Below, piece by piece: positions 1-8,543 of a DNA stretch of 64,000 nucleotides; the first letter of the stretch is position 1, and the number at the start of each line of letters is the position of its first letter. Under the pieces are notes generated by a model. That model was not told where the DNA came from. It was given only the letters and a program-made list of their open reading frames with translations, and ran no database searches. Both the position numbers and the translations under genes were made by a program. Source of the DNA: CALKZN01 sp050633585 (lineage in GTDB: Bacteria; Pseudomonadota; Gammaproteobacteria; Arenicellales; Arenicellaceae); assembly GCA_050633585.1 (NCBI GenBank), contig JBOEGT010000032.1:1-64000 (forward strand), written 5' to 3'.

Positions 1-369
1 AAAATTCTACTTAGATAGCTTCATCAAGTGATACACAAGCTATAAAAGCCAATTACTCCCAACAAGTATTTTTTCCTTAAATCTAATATTTCTCATTTCA
101 ACACTCGTGGATATAACATTTTTTTATTTCACTTAAAGTCTAGAATATAAAAATAAAGTACTGTTTTTTAAAAGATTAATACTTAATGTGATTTCTCATA
201 TTTTACATATCAGCGCCCTGCAATACTCAAATACAAATATTCGCATAATATATATTATGTTAAATAAACTATATTTCTAATATCGATAAATATGCGATAG
301 ACCCTATTTCGATATTAATGAATAATCGCGCCTATGATTTATGATTAGGCTAAAAGGAATTTTTACCGG
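1..369. other. AT-rich intergenic stretch, no gene seen
   Basis: Very AT-rich sequence with no convincing coding frame. It holds the upstream region of the small ORF at 370, including an AAAGGA ribosome binding site near 354-359. I see no IS end or RNA gene here. Confidence 0.5.
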
Positions 370-612
370 TTGGATTATGATGAAGAAAAAGGAATTATCT
401 TTGACGACGGAAATAATCAATACACCATCGGAGACGTTAGAAGTTTACATTTCCAACGTCAGTTACATAACACATTGATAGGAAATCAATATGAAGTGCA
501 TTCACTGAAAAAAGAATTAGAAGAGAAAATAAAAAGCATTCCATGCCCTACTGTAACTATTGATTGTGGTGATGGAACTACTCAAGTAATTAGACACCCA
601 AAATATGGATAA
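370..612 (+). CDS. small hypothetical protein, TTG start
   Basis: An 80-residue acidic protein of no family I recognise. The frame opens at TTG, with AAAGGA about ten bases upstream; there is no in-frame ATG near the start. The middle (about 35-55) is charged and could form a helix or short coiled coil, followed by a Cys-containing segment (SIPCPTVTIDCGDG). Small ORFs of this kind are common in mobile islands. It stands alone, upstream of an IS3 remnant and facing the defence genes. Function unknown. Confidence 0.45.
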   Translation: MDYDEEKGIIFDDGNNQYTIGDVRSLHFQRQLHNTLIGNQYEVHSLKKELEEKIKSIPCPTVTIDCGDGTTQVIRHPKYG

Positions 613-794
613 AATTTAGCAAACAAACAGTTTTGTTTCAGATGAAAAAAAATTTGTTAGGATAATCTTACAAGAAAAAGAGACGGTTACCGTCCAATAT
701 AAATAAATCTGCTAAAATTTATCTATTAGGAAGAGATCGCAAGTGTTGTACCACCTGCTCCCATTTACCTAAACGAAAACGTCGATAAGACCGT

Positions 795-983
795 ACTAAT
801 GCAGTAGCCGAAAGCTTCTTTGCTAACTTAAAGAAAGAAAAAGTCAGAAGGGTTAAATACAGAACCCGTGCTGACGCACGACAGGCTATGTTTAACTATA
901 TCGAAATGTTCTACAATCCAAAGCGTCGGCACACGCATAATAATAGAGTGTCGCCAACACACAGTATGAGCAACAATATTTAA
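795..983 (+). pseudogene. IS3-family transposase (OrfB) C-terminal remnant
   Basis: Translation of this frame gives the end of an rve/DDE transposase of the IS3 group: an AVAESFF block followed by LKKE, then YIEMFYNPKRRH, then SPTHSM shortly before the stop. These are the C-terminal landmarks of IS3 OrfB, including the last catalytic Glu in the AESFF block. Upstream of position 789 the frame is closed by stops and the first catalytic Asp residues are missing, so only about 60 codons survive. No intact terminal repeats were recognised. It marks past insertion at the edge of the defence island. Confidence 0.8.
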
Positions 984-1127
984 TGAACCTAAAAGGTGTC
1001 TAGGAATCTCAGGCCTTATCATACACATAGACATAGACATACGTATAACACTGTTGAATCTTCTCATCTTATATATAGATAATAATAAACTTTATGCGTT
1101 TTAGTTATAAAAAATGCTGTTCAAAAT

Positions 1128-1733
1128 TTAAGTATGAGTACTCAATTCAATTGACTTCTGTTCTAGTGCACGCAAATACATCTCTTCAAAATATTTTTTT
1201 AAAGGTCTCTCATGAAATTCATGTTGTTCAATAACAGTATTTTTATCATTATCAGTTAAATGCCGCTTATAAATCAGCCAACCAAAAAGTTGTGGTGTTG
1301 TTTGAATAAAATCATCTTGAAGAGAAAAACTGGCAAGTTTTCTGGCTCCTTGGTCATCTGTAAGAAAACCTTGTCTTGTTCTTTTAGCGAAAGCAATCGA
1401 AGATAACTCTCCTTTGCCTAAATCCATTCTTTTTTGTAGCACATCAACATCAAGAAGGTCTTCAAGCTCTAAATGATATACAGAAAAATTCCCTTGTGAT
1501 TGCTCTGTCTTTAATAAAGATTGTAATTTCGAGTCACTTACAGAAATTTTTTTTCTTGGTTTATCTAAACATTCATATTGGACAAAGGCAGTGCAACAGA
1601 AAACACATGAAGAAGATTTTGCTGCATTTAATAATACCTTCGAAGATAAAATGTTCCAAATCGAACATGTATCAGCAACATTCAATTTTTTGAAATTTGT
1701 AACTTTAAGAGGCATATTGAATTTCCATACCAT
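1128..1733 (-). CDS. PIN-like nuclease, probable toxin partner of the XRE-ImmA protein
   Basis: A 201-residue protein with PIN-domain features: a first acidic site in VADTCSIW (Asp21), an acidic residue in YECLDKPR (about 50-60), GKGELSSIAFAKR (the usual GE-AIALA helix) and a final FLTDDQGARKLA acidic pair. PIN proteins are metal-dependent RNases, often VapC-like toxins. The gene overlaps the upstream XRE-ImmA gene by 29 nt in another frame, so the two should be translationally coupled, as in toxin-antitoxin pairs. The start may be Met1 (1733) or Met7. It is the last gene of the leftward recombinase-DRT1-ImmA array. Family membership comes from motifs only; RNase activity is inferred. Confidence 0.65.
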   Translation of the reverse strand: MVWKFNMPLKVTNFKKLNVADTCSIWNILSSKVLLNAAKSSSCVFCCTAFVQYECLDKPRKKISVSDSKLQSLLKTEQSQGNFSVYHLELEDLLDVDVLQKRMDLGKGELSSIAFAKRTRQGFLTDDQGARKLASFSLQDDFIQTTPQLFGWLIYKRHLTDNDKNTVIEQHEFHERPLKKYFEEMYLRALEQKSIELSTHT

Positions 1734-2853
1734 AGATTTCAGCTAGACTAATCAATTGAGTATCAGACTCCAGTAATAACATTTCTGATAAACGGGGTGC
1801 AGAAATAATTTTTTCTCGATAAGCCTCAAAGCACAAAAAAACATAATCACTTGATAAGCCTTGCTCGAGTAATAAGGCTTTCCTTCTCTTAGAATTAGGT
1901 GGTAGGCTTACTGGTAACTCTGGATCTATTTTTTGTGACATAGGCACCTTAACTTTTGATAACTTAGAAAACTCAGATTTTGAAATCAATTTGTTTTCTA
2001 ACAGTGATATAGCAAGAGCATGAGCGCTAACTTTGAACTTCCCTGCCCACTCTATAACTTTAGCTTCCGACCAATTAGATGAATTTGGTATTTTTTGTAA
2101 AAATTCATGGGGGATAAGATATGCCGAAGCAAAAGAGTTAGCCCTAACTTCTTTAAGGTCAGTATCTCCGACATATGATACTAATACGTCTTCTTCATTA
2201 TCTAAAATTGTATGTGCCGTTTCATGAGCAGCTGTAAATCGCTGTCTATAAATATCTTCATTGTAATTAATTAAAACACAATGACCAGCTACAGGGTGTT
2301 TCAGATACACACCTGATATATTTGAATTTTCTAATTTACGTCGAAAAACTTTTATTCCAATACGTCTCATATCACGATATATATTCATTGAGACTTCTTT
2401 TGATGAATAACCCAAGTGACTTCTAAGAGCAGCAGCGGCATCTTTACCGTGCCCTTTATAATAATTACCTTTTTTGACAAATGAGAATTTTTCTACATGA
2501 TGATCTTTCTTTAATTTAGATATTAAATACGATTCACATTCGGCAAGATAAAGGCATTCTTGGATAGCCCACCTATCTTGTCTTTTAAAAGCATGTCCAT
2601 GCTTTCGAAATAAAATTTCAGTTTGTTCAAAAGATGATATTTTTTCGTTAGATAAGAAGAACTTGTAATCGCACTTATACAAATCCGATAGTATTAGTAT
2701 TTCATCACCTGTAGGTTTTTGCGTACCTGATTCAAAACTGGTTAGATTATCTAAAGATATCCCAGTAACTTCTGAAACTTCAACGAGTGTAAGTTTAAAC
2801 TGATTCCGATATCGCTTAAGCTTGTTTCCAAGAGATTTTAAATTAAACGCCAT
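1705..2853 (-). CDS. XRE-family HTH protein with ImmA/IrrE metallopeptidase domain
   Basis: A 382-residue two-domain protein. Residues about 8-65 form a Cro/C1-type HTH (KRYRNQFKLTLVEVSEVTG, then LTSFESGTQKPT). From about 150 there is an ImmA/IrrE zinc peptidase domain with the HExxH signature HETAH at 210-214 and a downstream ANSFASAYLIP segment, where the family's third ligand lies. Such proteins act as repressors inactivated by their own or a partner's proteolysis (ImmA of ICEBs1, IrrE of Deinococcus) or as COG2856-type antitoxins. It starts 30 nt after DRT1 and overlaps the PIN gene. It could be the antitoxin for PIN, a stress-triggered switch for the DRT1 operon, or both. Confidence 0.85.
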   Translation of the reverse strand: MAFNLKSLGNKLKRYRNQFKLTLVEVSEVTGISLDNLTSFESGTQKPTGDEILILSDLYKCDYKFFLSNEKISSFEQTEILFRKHGHAFKRQDRWAIQECLYLAECESYLISKLKKDHHVEKFSFVKKGNYYKGHGKDAAAALRSHLGYSSKEVSMNIYRDMRRIGIKVFRRKLENSNISGVYLKHPVAGHCVLINYNEDIYRQRFTAAHETAHTILDNEEDVLVSYVGDTDLKEVRANSFASAYLIPHEFLQKIPNSSNWSEAKVIEWAGKFKVSAHALAISLLENKLISKSEFSKLSKVKVPMSQKIDPELPVSLPPNSKRRKALLLEQGLSSDYVFLCFEAYREKIISAPRLSEMLLLESDTQLISLAEIYGMEIQYAS

Positions 2854-2883
2854 ATCTGCCTTACTTTTCTCCGTTAATTATTT

Positions 2884-5800
2884 TTATAGTCCTGCAGGTT
2901 TAGTTTTTACCTTCTTAAATCCTCGAACCTTTCTTCTAAATGCGGCTAAGTCGATATCTGCAGTACTTATCGATATTTGATTACATCCATGGCTATGAGA
3001 AATAAGCTTATCAAAGGTCTCCTTGTAAGGAGCTTGAATAGTTGAACCGCCATACTCACCAATATTAGTGATTACTACATGCTGATACATATGATATTGA
3101 AGAGCAGAAGCCATATTATCAAAGGTGCTAACGTCTTTATTGTGAGCAGCTATAACAAATAAATCAGTTTTGCCACGCAAATCGGCAGCTAATTTTATAT
3201 CTGTAGCGTCGTAACAAATAGCTCCTGTTATCCTAAATGGTCCTTCTGGGTGCCCTTCGAGCTCAATGAGATGNNAACCTGTAACACCTATCTCTTTCTC
3301 ATTCTTTGTCATAAACATTTTGCCTTGATCTCTAACAATCCATTGTCGTCCTGTGTCGCGATAATCGGGAATAAACCAGCGAGCGACATTAATTAGTTTG
3401 TCATTATGATCAGCAAACACCATACCAGCAAAAATGATTGACTGAGTTTTATCAGCTAAACGTTTAATGACATCTTGATCATCTGGATGAATCGATACTT
3501 CTGGAAACACAATAATATCTGCTTGTGGTTTTGGGTTTTCTTTATCTGCTCTTAATTTAGCCTCAAGAGTTTTTATTGTTAATTGGCAAATATCTAATAA
3601 GTGAGATCGATGTCGAGCCCTTATATAAGGGTTGTTCAGTTCAGGGTCAGTTGCACTAAAATCATTATTCCTCGGTAACAACTGCTGAACTGTGACAATT
3701 CTGAAACGATCATTCTCTTGCTTTGGACGTTTAACTACTGTGGGAAGAACTGGTAATTTTGAAGCTTGGCAATATAGTGTGTCAAGATAACCAAGCCGTT
3801 TCAATAAACAAGATTTTAAAGATTTCAAATCCTCAATTTGAATGATTTCTTCATATCGTAGATGCGATGATTCAAAGCCTGGCCATTGCAAACAATGCAT
3901 CAATAACTCAGAAGTCCATGTACTTAGTGTTGAGAACTCTCCAACTAACACTTCTGGAGAATGCATCATACCCATACGCCGTTTATACCAACTAGTCCTT
4001 AGCCCTTTATATGTTACCGCTTTGCCAGTCTTCCAACGATTCCCCGTAAAATCAGGACCTCCAAGAGCAGAAGCTCTTAGAATAGACCCTATCCAATACA
4101 CCATTTTACATTGAATGTCTTTATCACTATTTACTAACCATTCAGGTGATTCAAAACGTGGGTCATTATATTTTTTTTCTTCTAATTCAATCTGAATTTG
4201 AGCTTCATTAACTTCTGGTTGATATAATTTATCCCAAGAGGTTTTAGGATCTATCTCAATGCTGATAAAATTTGGTGATCTACCGGATAAATCAGAATCA
4301 TTTAAACAAATCTCTATTAAACGTAAGCCTAATTTAATTAACGCTCCCTCATGTTCAAAGCTATTTGAATTGGACGAAATAACTTTTGCTAATCGTTGTT
4401 GTCGATTTTCTAGTGATATAACAGCTTGAGGTGCAGCCCATCTAAGTTTTTCAAGTAGAGCTCTATTGTTTCCTTCTTTTTTTAACTGCTTCCATAATGA
4501 CAACCAGAATGGTCCACCACGTTTAGCAAAAACCTCTAAAGCAGAGTACTTATTTGCTTCATCTTTAGAAACAAGGTCAAGAAAGTCCGTTGCATAAGCA
4601 TCAAAGTCTCCTGTAATTTGTCCAGCAACTTCAAATAAAGCACTATTCTGTACATGATATTTATCCAAAGATTTACCAGATAATATTACGTGTAAATTAT
4701 TCTGAATATTCTTTCTTCCAAGATTTTTTCTCTCAATGTTCCGTAATGCTGGTTTATTAATTACAGCTAAAAGCATAAGCGCTTGTCGTTCTACAAATAA
4801 TGGACAGTCCCTATTGCTTACTATTTTTTGGGCATATCTAGCAATTAATTTAATAACTGAACTCGGCTTTATATTTTCTGGATAATTTACAACTTGAAAA
4901 TAACCGTTAAAGTCAGCGGCGCAACGGAATAAATCCGCTAGCAAATAGTCCATTATTTTTTTTGTCTGATCATCATTAAAACCTTCAAAAAAAGAACTTC
5001 TTTCATACACAGCTTTCATGACTGGTTCAAATAAACCAGATGAAGGATATATTTCAATTGCTTTACGTAGTACTAGTCCCAATGAAGGGTCTTTCATCCA
5101 TGCAAATATTAATTTTTTAGCTAACAGTTCACTTTCATTATTCGTGTTATTAAATGAATAAGTACTGCTATTGCTTTCACTATCTATACTCAGTTTTCTT
5201 TTGCTTCTAACAATACTTTCAAGCCTATTTGCAGCGAATCTTTTTAAGGTGTCTGGTCTAATATCATGGTCAAAATTTATAATTTGAAGTAAAGATTGGT
5301 CGCCTTCTGCCGTTTCATTTGGTAAAAAGCCATCTTCTACTGTCAAAAGGCTTTCTAATATACCAGTAGCAGAATCTAAAATTTCTCTATCAGCAGGACC
5401 ACTAAGGCCATCTTGAATCATTTCGATCCTCTTGGTCATGCTACCACTGCTATCAAGATCGGATAATGATGTTATTTTTGTCTTATCTTTATTTATCTTT
5501 AATTCGCTACCACCGAATTTTTTAAGGAGCTTTTCAACACGATCATTAATTAGCTTAGCGATTTCTTGATTGCTGTGTTCATCTGAACTTACTACAATTC
5601 TTAAATCATCTACATAACGACAATAATCATGAACAATTAACTCTTTCTTATCAGATAAATTTGAGCCAATAAGACTACCAAATGCGTCATCAAAGTCGAC
5701 TAAATAGGCATTCGCAAAAAAACCAGCAGCCACTAACCCTTGAGGCAACCCTTTAGTGATATCTCCCATTTTAAATTTTTCAGCTAATTCAATATCATCT

Positions 5801-6600
5801 TCACTCCATTTCCAATCCATAATAGCTCTAACAGCTAACCAGAACTCATTACAATGCTTATGACCAAAATCATCACATATACTTTGTAATCGTTCCTGTA
5901 ATTTTTTTCGATCAATAGTGTTGTAAAATTTAGAAAGGTCTAAGTTTACGATGAAAACTGAGTCTTCATCAGTTTGTTGCTCAGATACAATACGTCCTGT
6001 AGTTATTGGTCTTTTAAGAAATGACTGATAATCAGTGTAAAACTTACGATAAGTTTCACTGTTTCCCCAACGAAACCATCCTTTCTTTGGTCCTTTCCAG
6101 TCACATAATAATCGGTTTCCATAACTATAAACTCCTCTATCTAAAGCTCCCTCTGCACCACCATTAGCATGACTACAATCACCCTGTTTGGACTCTACTG
6201 CATCAGCTAGACAAAGCATTGCTGCAGTAGCCCATGTTTGGTCTCGAATAGTTATATGAGCCAAAGGCCTTAGAGGAATTTTACCTTTTTTTCTCTTTTC
6301 AATGCTTTTATTAGTAGGTTGCCACCCTTTTTTGTTATCAATATCCCAAGTTTCACTCTTAGCAGCAGGAACCAATTCTATCGGGTACAATTCCCTCCCT
6401 TCTTTTAATAATTTAGCCCAAGATTTAGCATTTTCTTCAATACCTAAAGCGGAAATATCTAATGCTAAGGTATCAGCATACCAATTAAAGGATCGAATAT
6501 AACCATGGGTTTTCTTCCATGCTTGCGCCATTATCACTTCGTCGGCGAGGTATTCTATTGTTGGCTTTAGGTTTCGATATTTAGAGTCAATGAGTTTCAT
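2884..6600 (-). CDS. drt1: DRT1 (UG1-type) reverse transcriptase-nitrilase fusion, anti-phage
   Basis: A 1238-residue protein. The N-terminal third is a reverse transcriptase: motif A NLDLSKFYNTID (about 220-231), motif B GLPQGLVAAG, and catalytic YVDD at 329-332 followed by a thumb-like region. A long helical middle of unknown fold follows. From about residue 1000 there is a carbon-nitrogen hydrolase domain with Glu1034 (VFPEVSI), Lys residues around QGKMFMTK, and Cys1129 (AICYDATD), so the Glu-Lys-Cys triad looks intact. RT plus C-terminal nitrilase defines UG1, named defence-associated RT type 1 (Gao et al. 2020). It begins 13 nt after the serine recombinase gene. Two undetermined bases (3274-3275) fall in the nitrilase part but keep the frame. 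What is polymerised and what the nitrilase cleaves are unknown. Confidence 0.92.
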   Translation of the reverse strand: MKLIDSKYRNLKPTIEYLADEVIMAQAWKKTHGYIRSFNWYADTLALDISALGIEENAKSWAKLLKEGRELYPIELVPAAKSETWDIDNKKGWQPTNKSIEKRKKGKIPLRPLAHITIRDQTWATAAMLCLADAVESKQGDCSHANGGAEGALDRGVYSYGNRLLCDWKGPKKGWFRWGNSETYRKFYTDYQSFLKRPITTGRIVSEQQTDEDSVFIVNLDLSKFYNTIDRKKLQERLQSICDDFGHKHCNEFWLAVRAIMDWKWSEDDIELAEKFKMGDITKGLPQGLVAAGFFANAYLVDFDDAFGSLIGSNLSDKKELIVHDYCRYVDDLRIVVSSDEHSNQEIAKLINDRVEKLLKKFGGSELKINKDKTKITSLSDLDSSGSMTKRIEMIQDGLSGPADREILDSATGILESLLTVEDGFLPNETAEGDQSLLQIINFDHDIRPDTLKRFAANRLESIVRSKRKLSIDSESNSSTYSFNNTNNESELLAKKLIFAWMKDPSLGLVLRKAIEIYPSSGLFEPVMKAVYERSSFFEGFNDDQTKKIMDYLLADLFRCAADFNGYFQVVNYPENIKPSSVIKLIARYAQKIVSNRDCPLFVERQALMLLAVINKPALRNIERKNLGRKNIQNNLHVILSGKSLDKYHVQNSALFEVAGQITGDFDAYATDFLDLVSKDEANKYSALEVFAKRGGPFWLSLWKQLKKEGNNRALLEKLRWAAPQAVISLENRQQRLAKVISSNSNSFEHEGALIKLGLRLIEICLNDSDLSGRSPNFISIEIDPKTSWDKLYQPEVNEAQIQIELEEKKYNDPRFESPEWLVNSDKDIQCKMVYWIGSILRASALGGPDFTGNRWKTGKAVTYKGLRTSWYKRRMGMMHSPEVLVGEFSTLSTWTSELLMHCLQWPGFESSHLRYEEIIQIEDLKSLKSCLLKRLGYLDTLYCQASKLPVLPTVVKRPKQENDRFRIVTVQQLLPRNNDFSATDPELNNPYIRARHRSHLLDICQLTIKTLEAKLRADKENPKPQADIIVFPEVSIHPDDQDVIKRLADKTQSIIFAGMVFADHNDKLINVARWFIPDYRDTGRQWIVRDQGKMFMTKNEKEIGVTGXHLIELEGHPEGPFRITGAICYDATDIKLAADLRGKTDLFVIAAHNKDVSTFDNMASALQYHMYQHVVITNIGEYGGSTIQAPYKETFDKLISHSHGCNQISISTADIDLAAFRRKVRGFKKVKTKPAGL
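3274..3275. other. two ambiguous bases (NN) inside drt1
   Basis: The only undetermined bases I noticed. They sit in the nitrilase domain between the Lys and Cys of the triad. The frame is open on both sides, so two bases is the right count if the gene is intact. Confidence 0.95.
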
Positions 6601-6613
6601 TAATAAATCCCTT

Positions 6614-7165
6614 TTAAGTTTTTTCTTTTAATATTTTATAAACAGTGGATCTACCCACTTTAAGTAATTTAGAAATTTCAGTGGCTCCGTAGCCCTCACT
6701 ATGAAGTTTGTAAACTTTATCTCTATCTATCGATGGCTTTCGACCAAATTTAATACCTTTAGCTTTTGCTTCTAATCGTCCTTCATTAGTTCGTTCAAGA
6801 ATTCTCTCTCGTTCAGCTTGGGCTACCGCAGATAAAATTGTAACAACCATTTTCCCCATTGTTCCTTCTGTACTAATACCATCACTTAGGAATTTAACTG
6901 ATACACCTGCAGCACTAAACTCTTCGATTAATTCAACCATATCAGCGGTATTACGACCTAACCGATCGAGTTTAGTCACTAAAATAGTGTCTCCCTGCTC
7001 TACTTTTACTCGCAGTAAGTCTAAACCAGGCCTTTCTAATTTATTGCCAGTATATTTATCATAGAATACTCTTGACGAAAGTACACCTTCGCTTTCAAGC
7101 GTCTTAATTTGAAGGTCTAAAGATTGTTGGCTCGTAGAAACGCGCGCATAACCAAAAAGTCTCAT
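6614..7165 (-). CDS. serine recombinase of the resolvase/invertase family
   Basis: A 183-residue small serine recombinase of normal length. The N-terminal catalytic domain begins LFGYARVSTSQQS, placing the nucleophile Ser at residue 10, with DKYTGNKLERPGL and LDRLGRNTADM supplying the active-site arginines. A long E helix (AQAERERILERTNEGR) and a C-terminal HTH (ATEISKLLKVGRSTVYK) follow. It resembles Tn3-type resolvases and Hin/Gin/Pin invertases. It is the first gene of the array with drt1 only 13 nt downstream, so they are probably co-transcribed. No transposase or tail-fibre genes accompany it. It may resolve or mobilise the island, or invert a nearby segment. Palindromes just upstream are candidate binding sites. 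Confidence 0.93.
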   Translation of the reverse strand: MRLFGYARVSTSQQSLDLQIKTLESEGVLSSRVFYDKYTGNKLERPGLDLLRVKVEQGDTILVTKLDRLGRNTADMVELIEEFSAAGVSVKFLSDGISTEGTMGKMVVTILSAVAQAERERILERTNEGRLEAKAKGIKFGRKPSIDRDKVYKLHSEGYGATEISKLLKVGRSTVYKILKEKT

Positions 7166-7186
7166 TTGAACGTCTATTATATCGAT

Positions 7187-7208
7187 TAAGAGACTAAAAA
7201 GTCTCTTA
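7187..7208. promoter_or_regulatory. palindrome upstream of the serine recombinase gene
   Basis: A perfect 8-bp inverted repeat, TAAGAGAC and GTCTCTTA, with a 6-bp A/T spacer. A related half-site (AAAAGTCTC) lies over the recombinase start codon and AGACAGTCT lies at about 7230-7238. Repeated half-sites in a recombinase promoter suggest a res-like or autoregulatory site. Small serine recombinases typically bind several 12-bp half-site pairs. Confidence 0.5.
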
Positions 7209-7516
7209 TGTGTAAAAAAGGATTTAATAGACAGTCTAAAGAGGTATTTTAAACATGTCTACTAACTTATAAAATTGGAGACAAAAATAAAGTCACACTT
7301 TAGACAAAGACCTTACAAATATTTTTTTCGCAAAACAAAAAATATTATGCTAACTTGGAGTTCAATTTATTCAAGCTTTTTAAGCTGTTGAACTAGTTTA
7401 TAAGTTTAAAGGAGAGGAAGTAAATAGCGATACCTATTCAGAAAATTCATTTAGCTTAAACGAACTTTTAATATTGAGTATTCTGATGTTGCAAGTAATT
7501 ATCATAGGAGAAAAAA

Positions 7517-8491
7517 ATGTTACATCTCATTAGTGAAAGTAATGAAACAGTAAAGGGACGCGTGATTTTTATTCATGGATTAGGTGGTGATTGGCGAGAA
7601 ACTTGGAGTCATGAAAAAGGTGAAACAACTAGCTACTGGTTAAATTGGCTCGCAAATGACTTCCCTGAATTTCAAGTATGGAGTCTGGATTATAATGCAA
7701 GCCCGTCAGCGTGGTTTGGTTCTACAATGCCAATAATTGATAGAGCCTCAAATGTATTAACTGAGTTGGATGCTCGTGGGTTTGGTGATGTTCCAATATT
7801 ATTAGTTTGTCATAGCCTTGGAGGAATTTTAGCGAAACAATTATTACGTACCGCATTGGAGCTGAATGACCATTCTTGGCAAAAAATTGCAACTCAAATT
7901 AAAAGCATAGTTTTTCTCGCTACTCCACATGATGGTTCTCGTTTAGCAAGTTATCTTGGAATATTAAGTAAATTGTTAAGAGTCTCTGTAAGTGTCAAGG
8001 AACTTGAGGCTGGTGCGTCTAGTGCGAGAGACTTAGGTAATTGGTTTCGAAACAGTAAAAGTCTTGCTGAATTAAACATTGATACTAAGGTGTTTTTTGA
8101 AACTCAAACGATTTCAGGTGCTTTAGTAGTAGACCCAAGTAGTGCAAACCCTGGTATCAATGGTGTAGTTCCAAGCCCAATTGATGCAGATCATTTCACA
8201 ATATGTAAACCTAAATCTCGTTCAGATTTAGTTTACATTTCTGTAAGTAAATTCATTAGAGATACATTTAAAAAACAAAATTTTAAAACGTCCAAATCAT
8301 TATCTAAAAAAAATGATATAGATTCAGAGAATTCTAGTATAGAAATTTTAGACTCTGAAAAAAAGAATAATAAAAATATTGAGAAGTCTCCTATAAAAAA
8401 AGGAGGCATTACAACAGGGAATATTACAGTAAAGGATGGAAATATTATAGTTGCTGAAAAAATTGGCAATATAGATCTTTCTAGAAAATAG
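7517..8491 (+). CDS. alpha/beta-hydrolase (lipase-like) effector with C-terminal signalling motif
   Basis: A 324-residue DUF676/PGAP1-like serine hydrolase: oxyanion segment VIFIHGLGGDW (13-23), nucleophile elbow CHSLGG with Ser100, ATPHDGSR near 135, and a His candidate in DADHFTICK near 230. After about 250 a low-complexity Lys/Ser/Asn linker leads to a C-terminal tail with NIIVAEKIGNIDL at 309-321. That tail matches the N-terminus of the NACHT protein encoded 52 nt downstream. The start has a good site (AGGAGAAAAAA-ATG). Lipase-like effectors beside NACHT/STAND sensors are a known immune layout. I infer it attacks membrane lipids or another ester when recruited by its partner. No signal peptide, so it should be cytoplasmic. 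Confidence 0.85.
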   Translation: MLHLISESNETVKGRVIFIHGLGGDWRETWSHEKGETTSYWLNWLANDFPEFQVWSLDYNASPSAWFGSTMPIIDRASNVLTELDARGFGDVPILLVCHSLGGILAKQLLRTALELNDHSWQKIATQIKSIVFLATPHDGSRLASYLGILSKLLRVSVSVKELEAGASSARDLGNWFRNSKSLAELNIDTKVFFETQTISGALVVDPSSANPGINGVVPSPIDADHFTICKPKSRSDLVYISVSKFIRDTFKKQNFKTSKSLSKKNDIDSENSSIEILDSEKKNNKNIEKSPIKKGGITTGNITVKDGNIIVAEKIGNIDLSRK

Positions 8492-8543
8492 TATTTACTT
8501 GTTTCAACATCAACAATTAATGAACTAATGTTGGAGTAAATTT

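Noticed and set aside
828..1067. Leftward 79-residue frame
   Set aside because: Antisense to the IS3 transposase remnant; its sequence has no protein-like pattern.
3842..4114. 90-residue frame opposite drt1
   Set aside because: Shadow frame within the helical middle of the RT-nitrilase gene.
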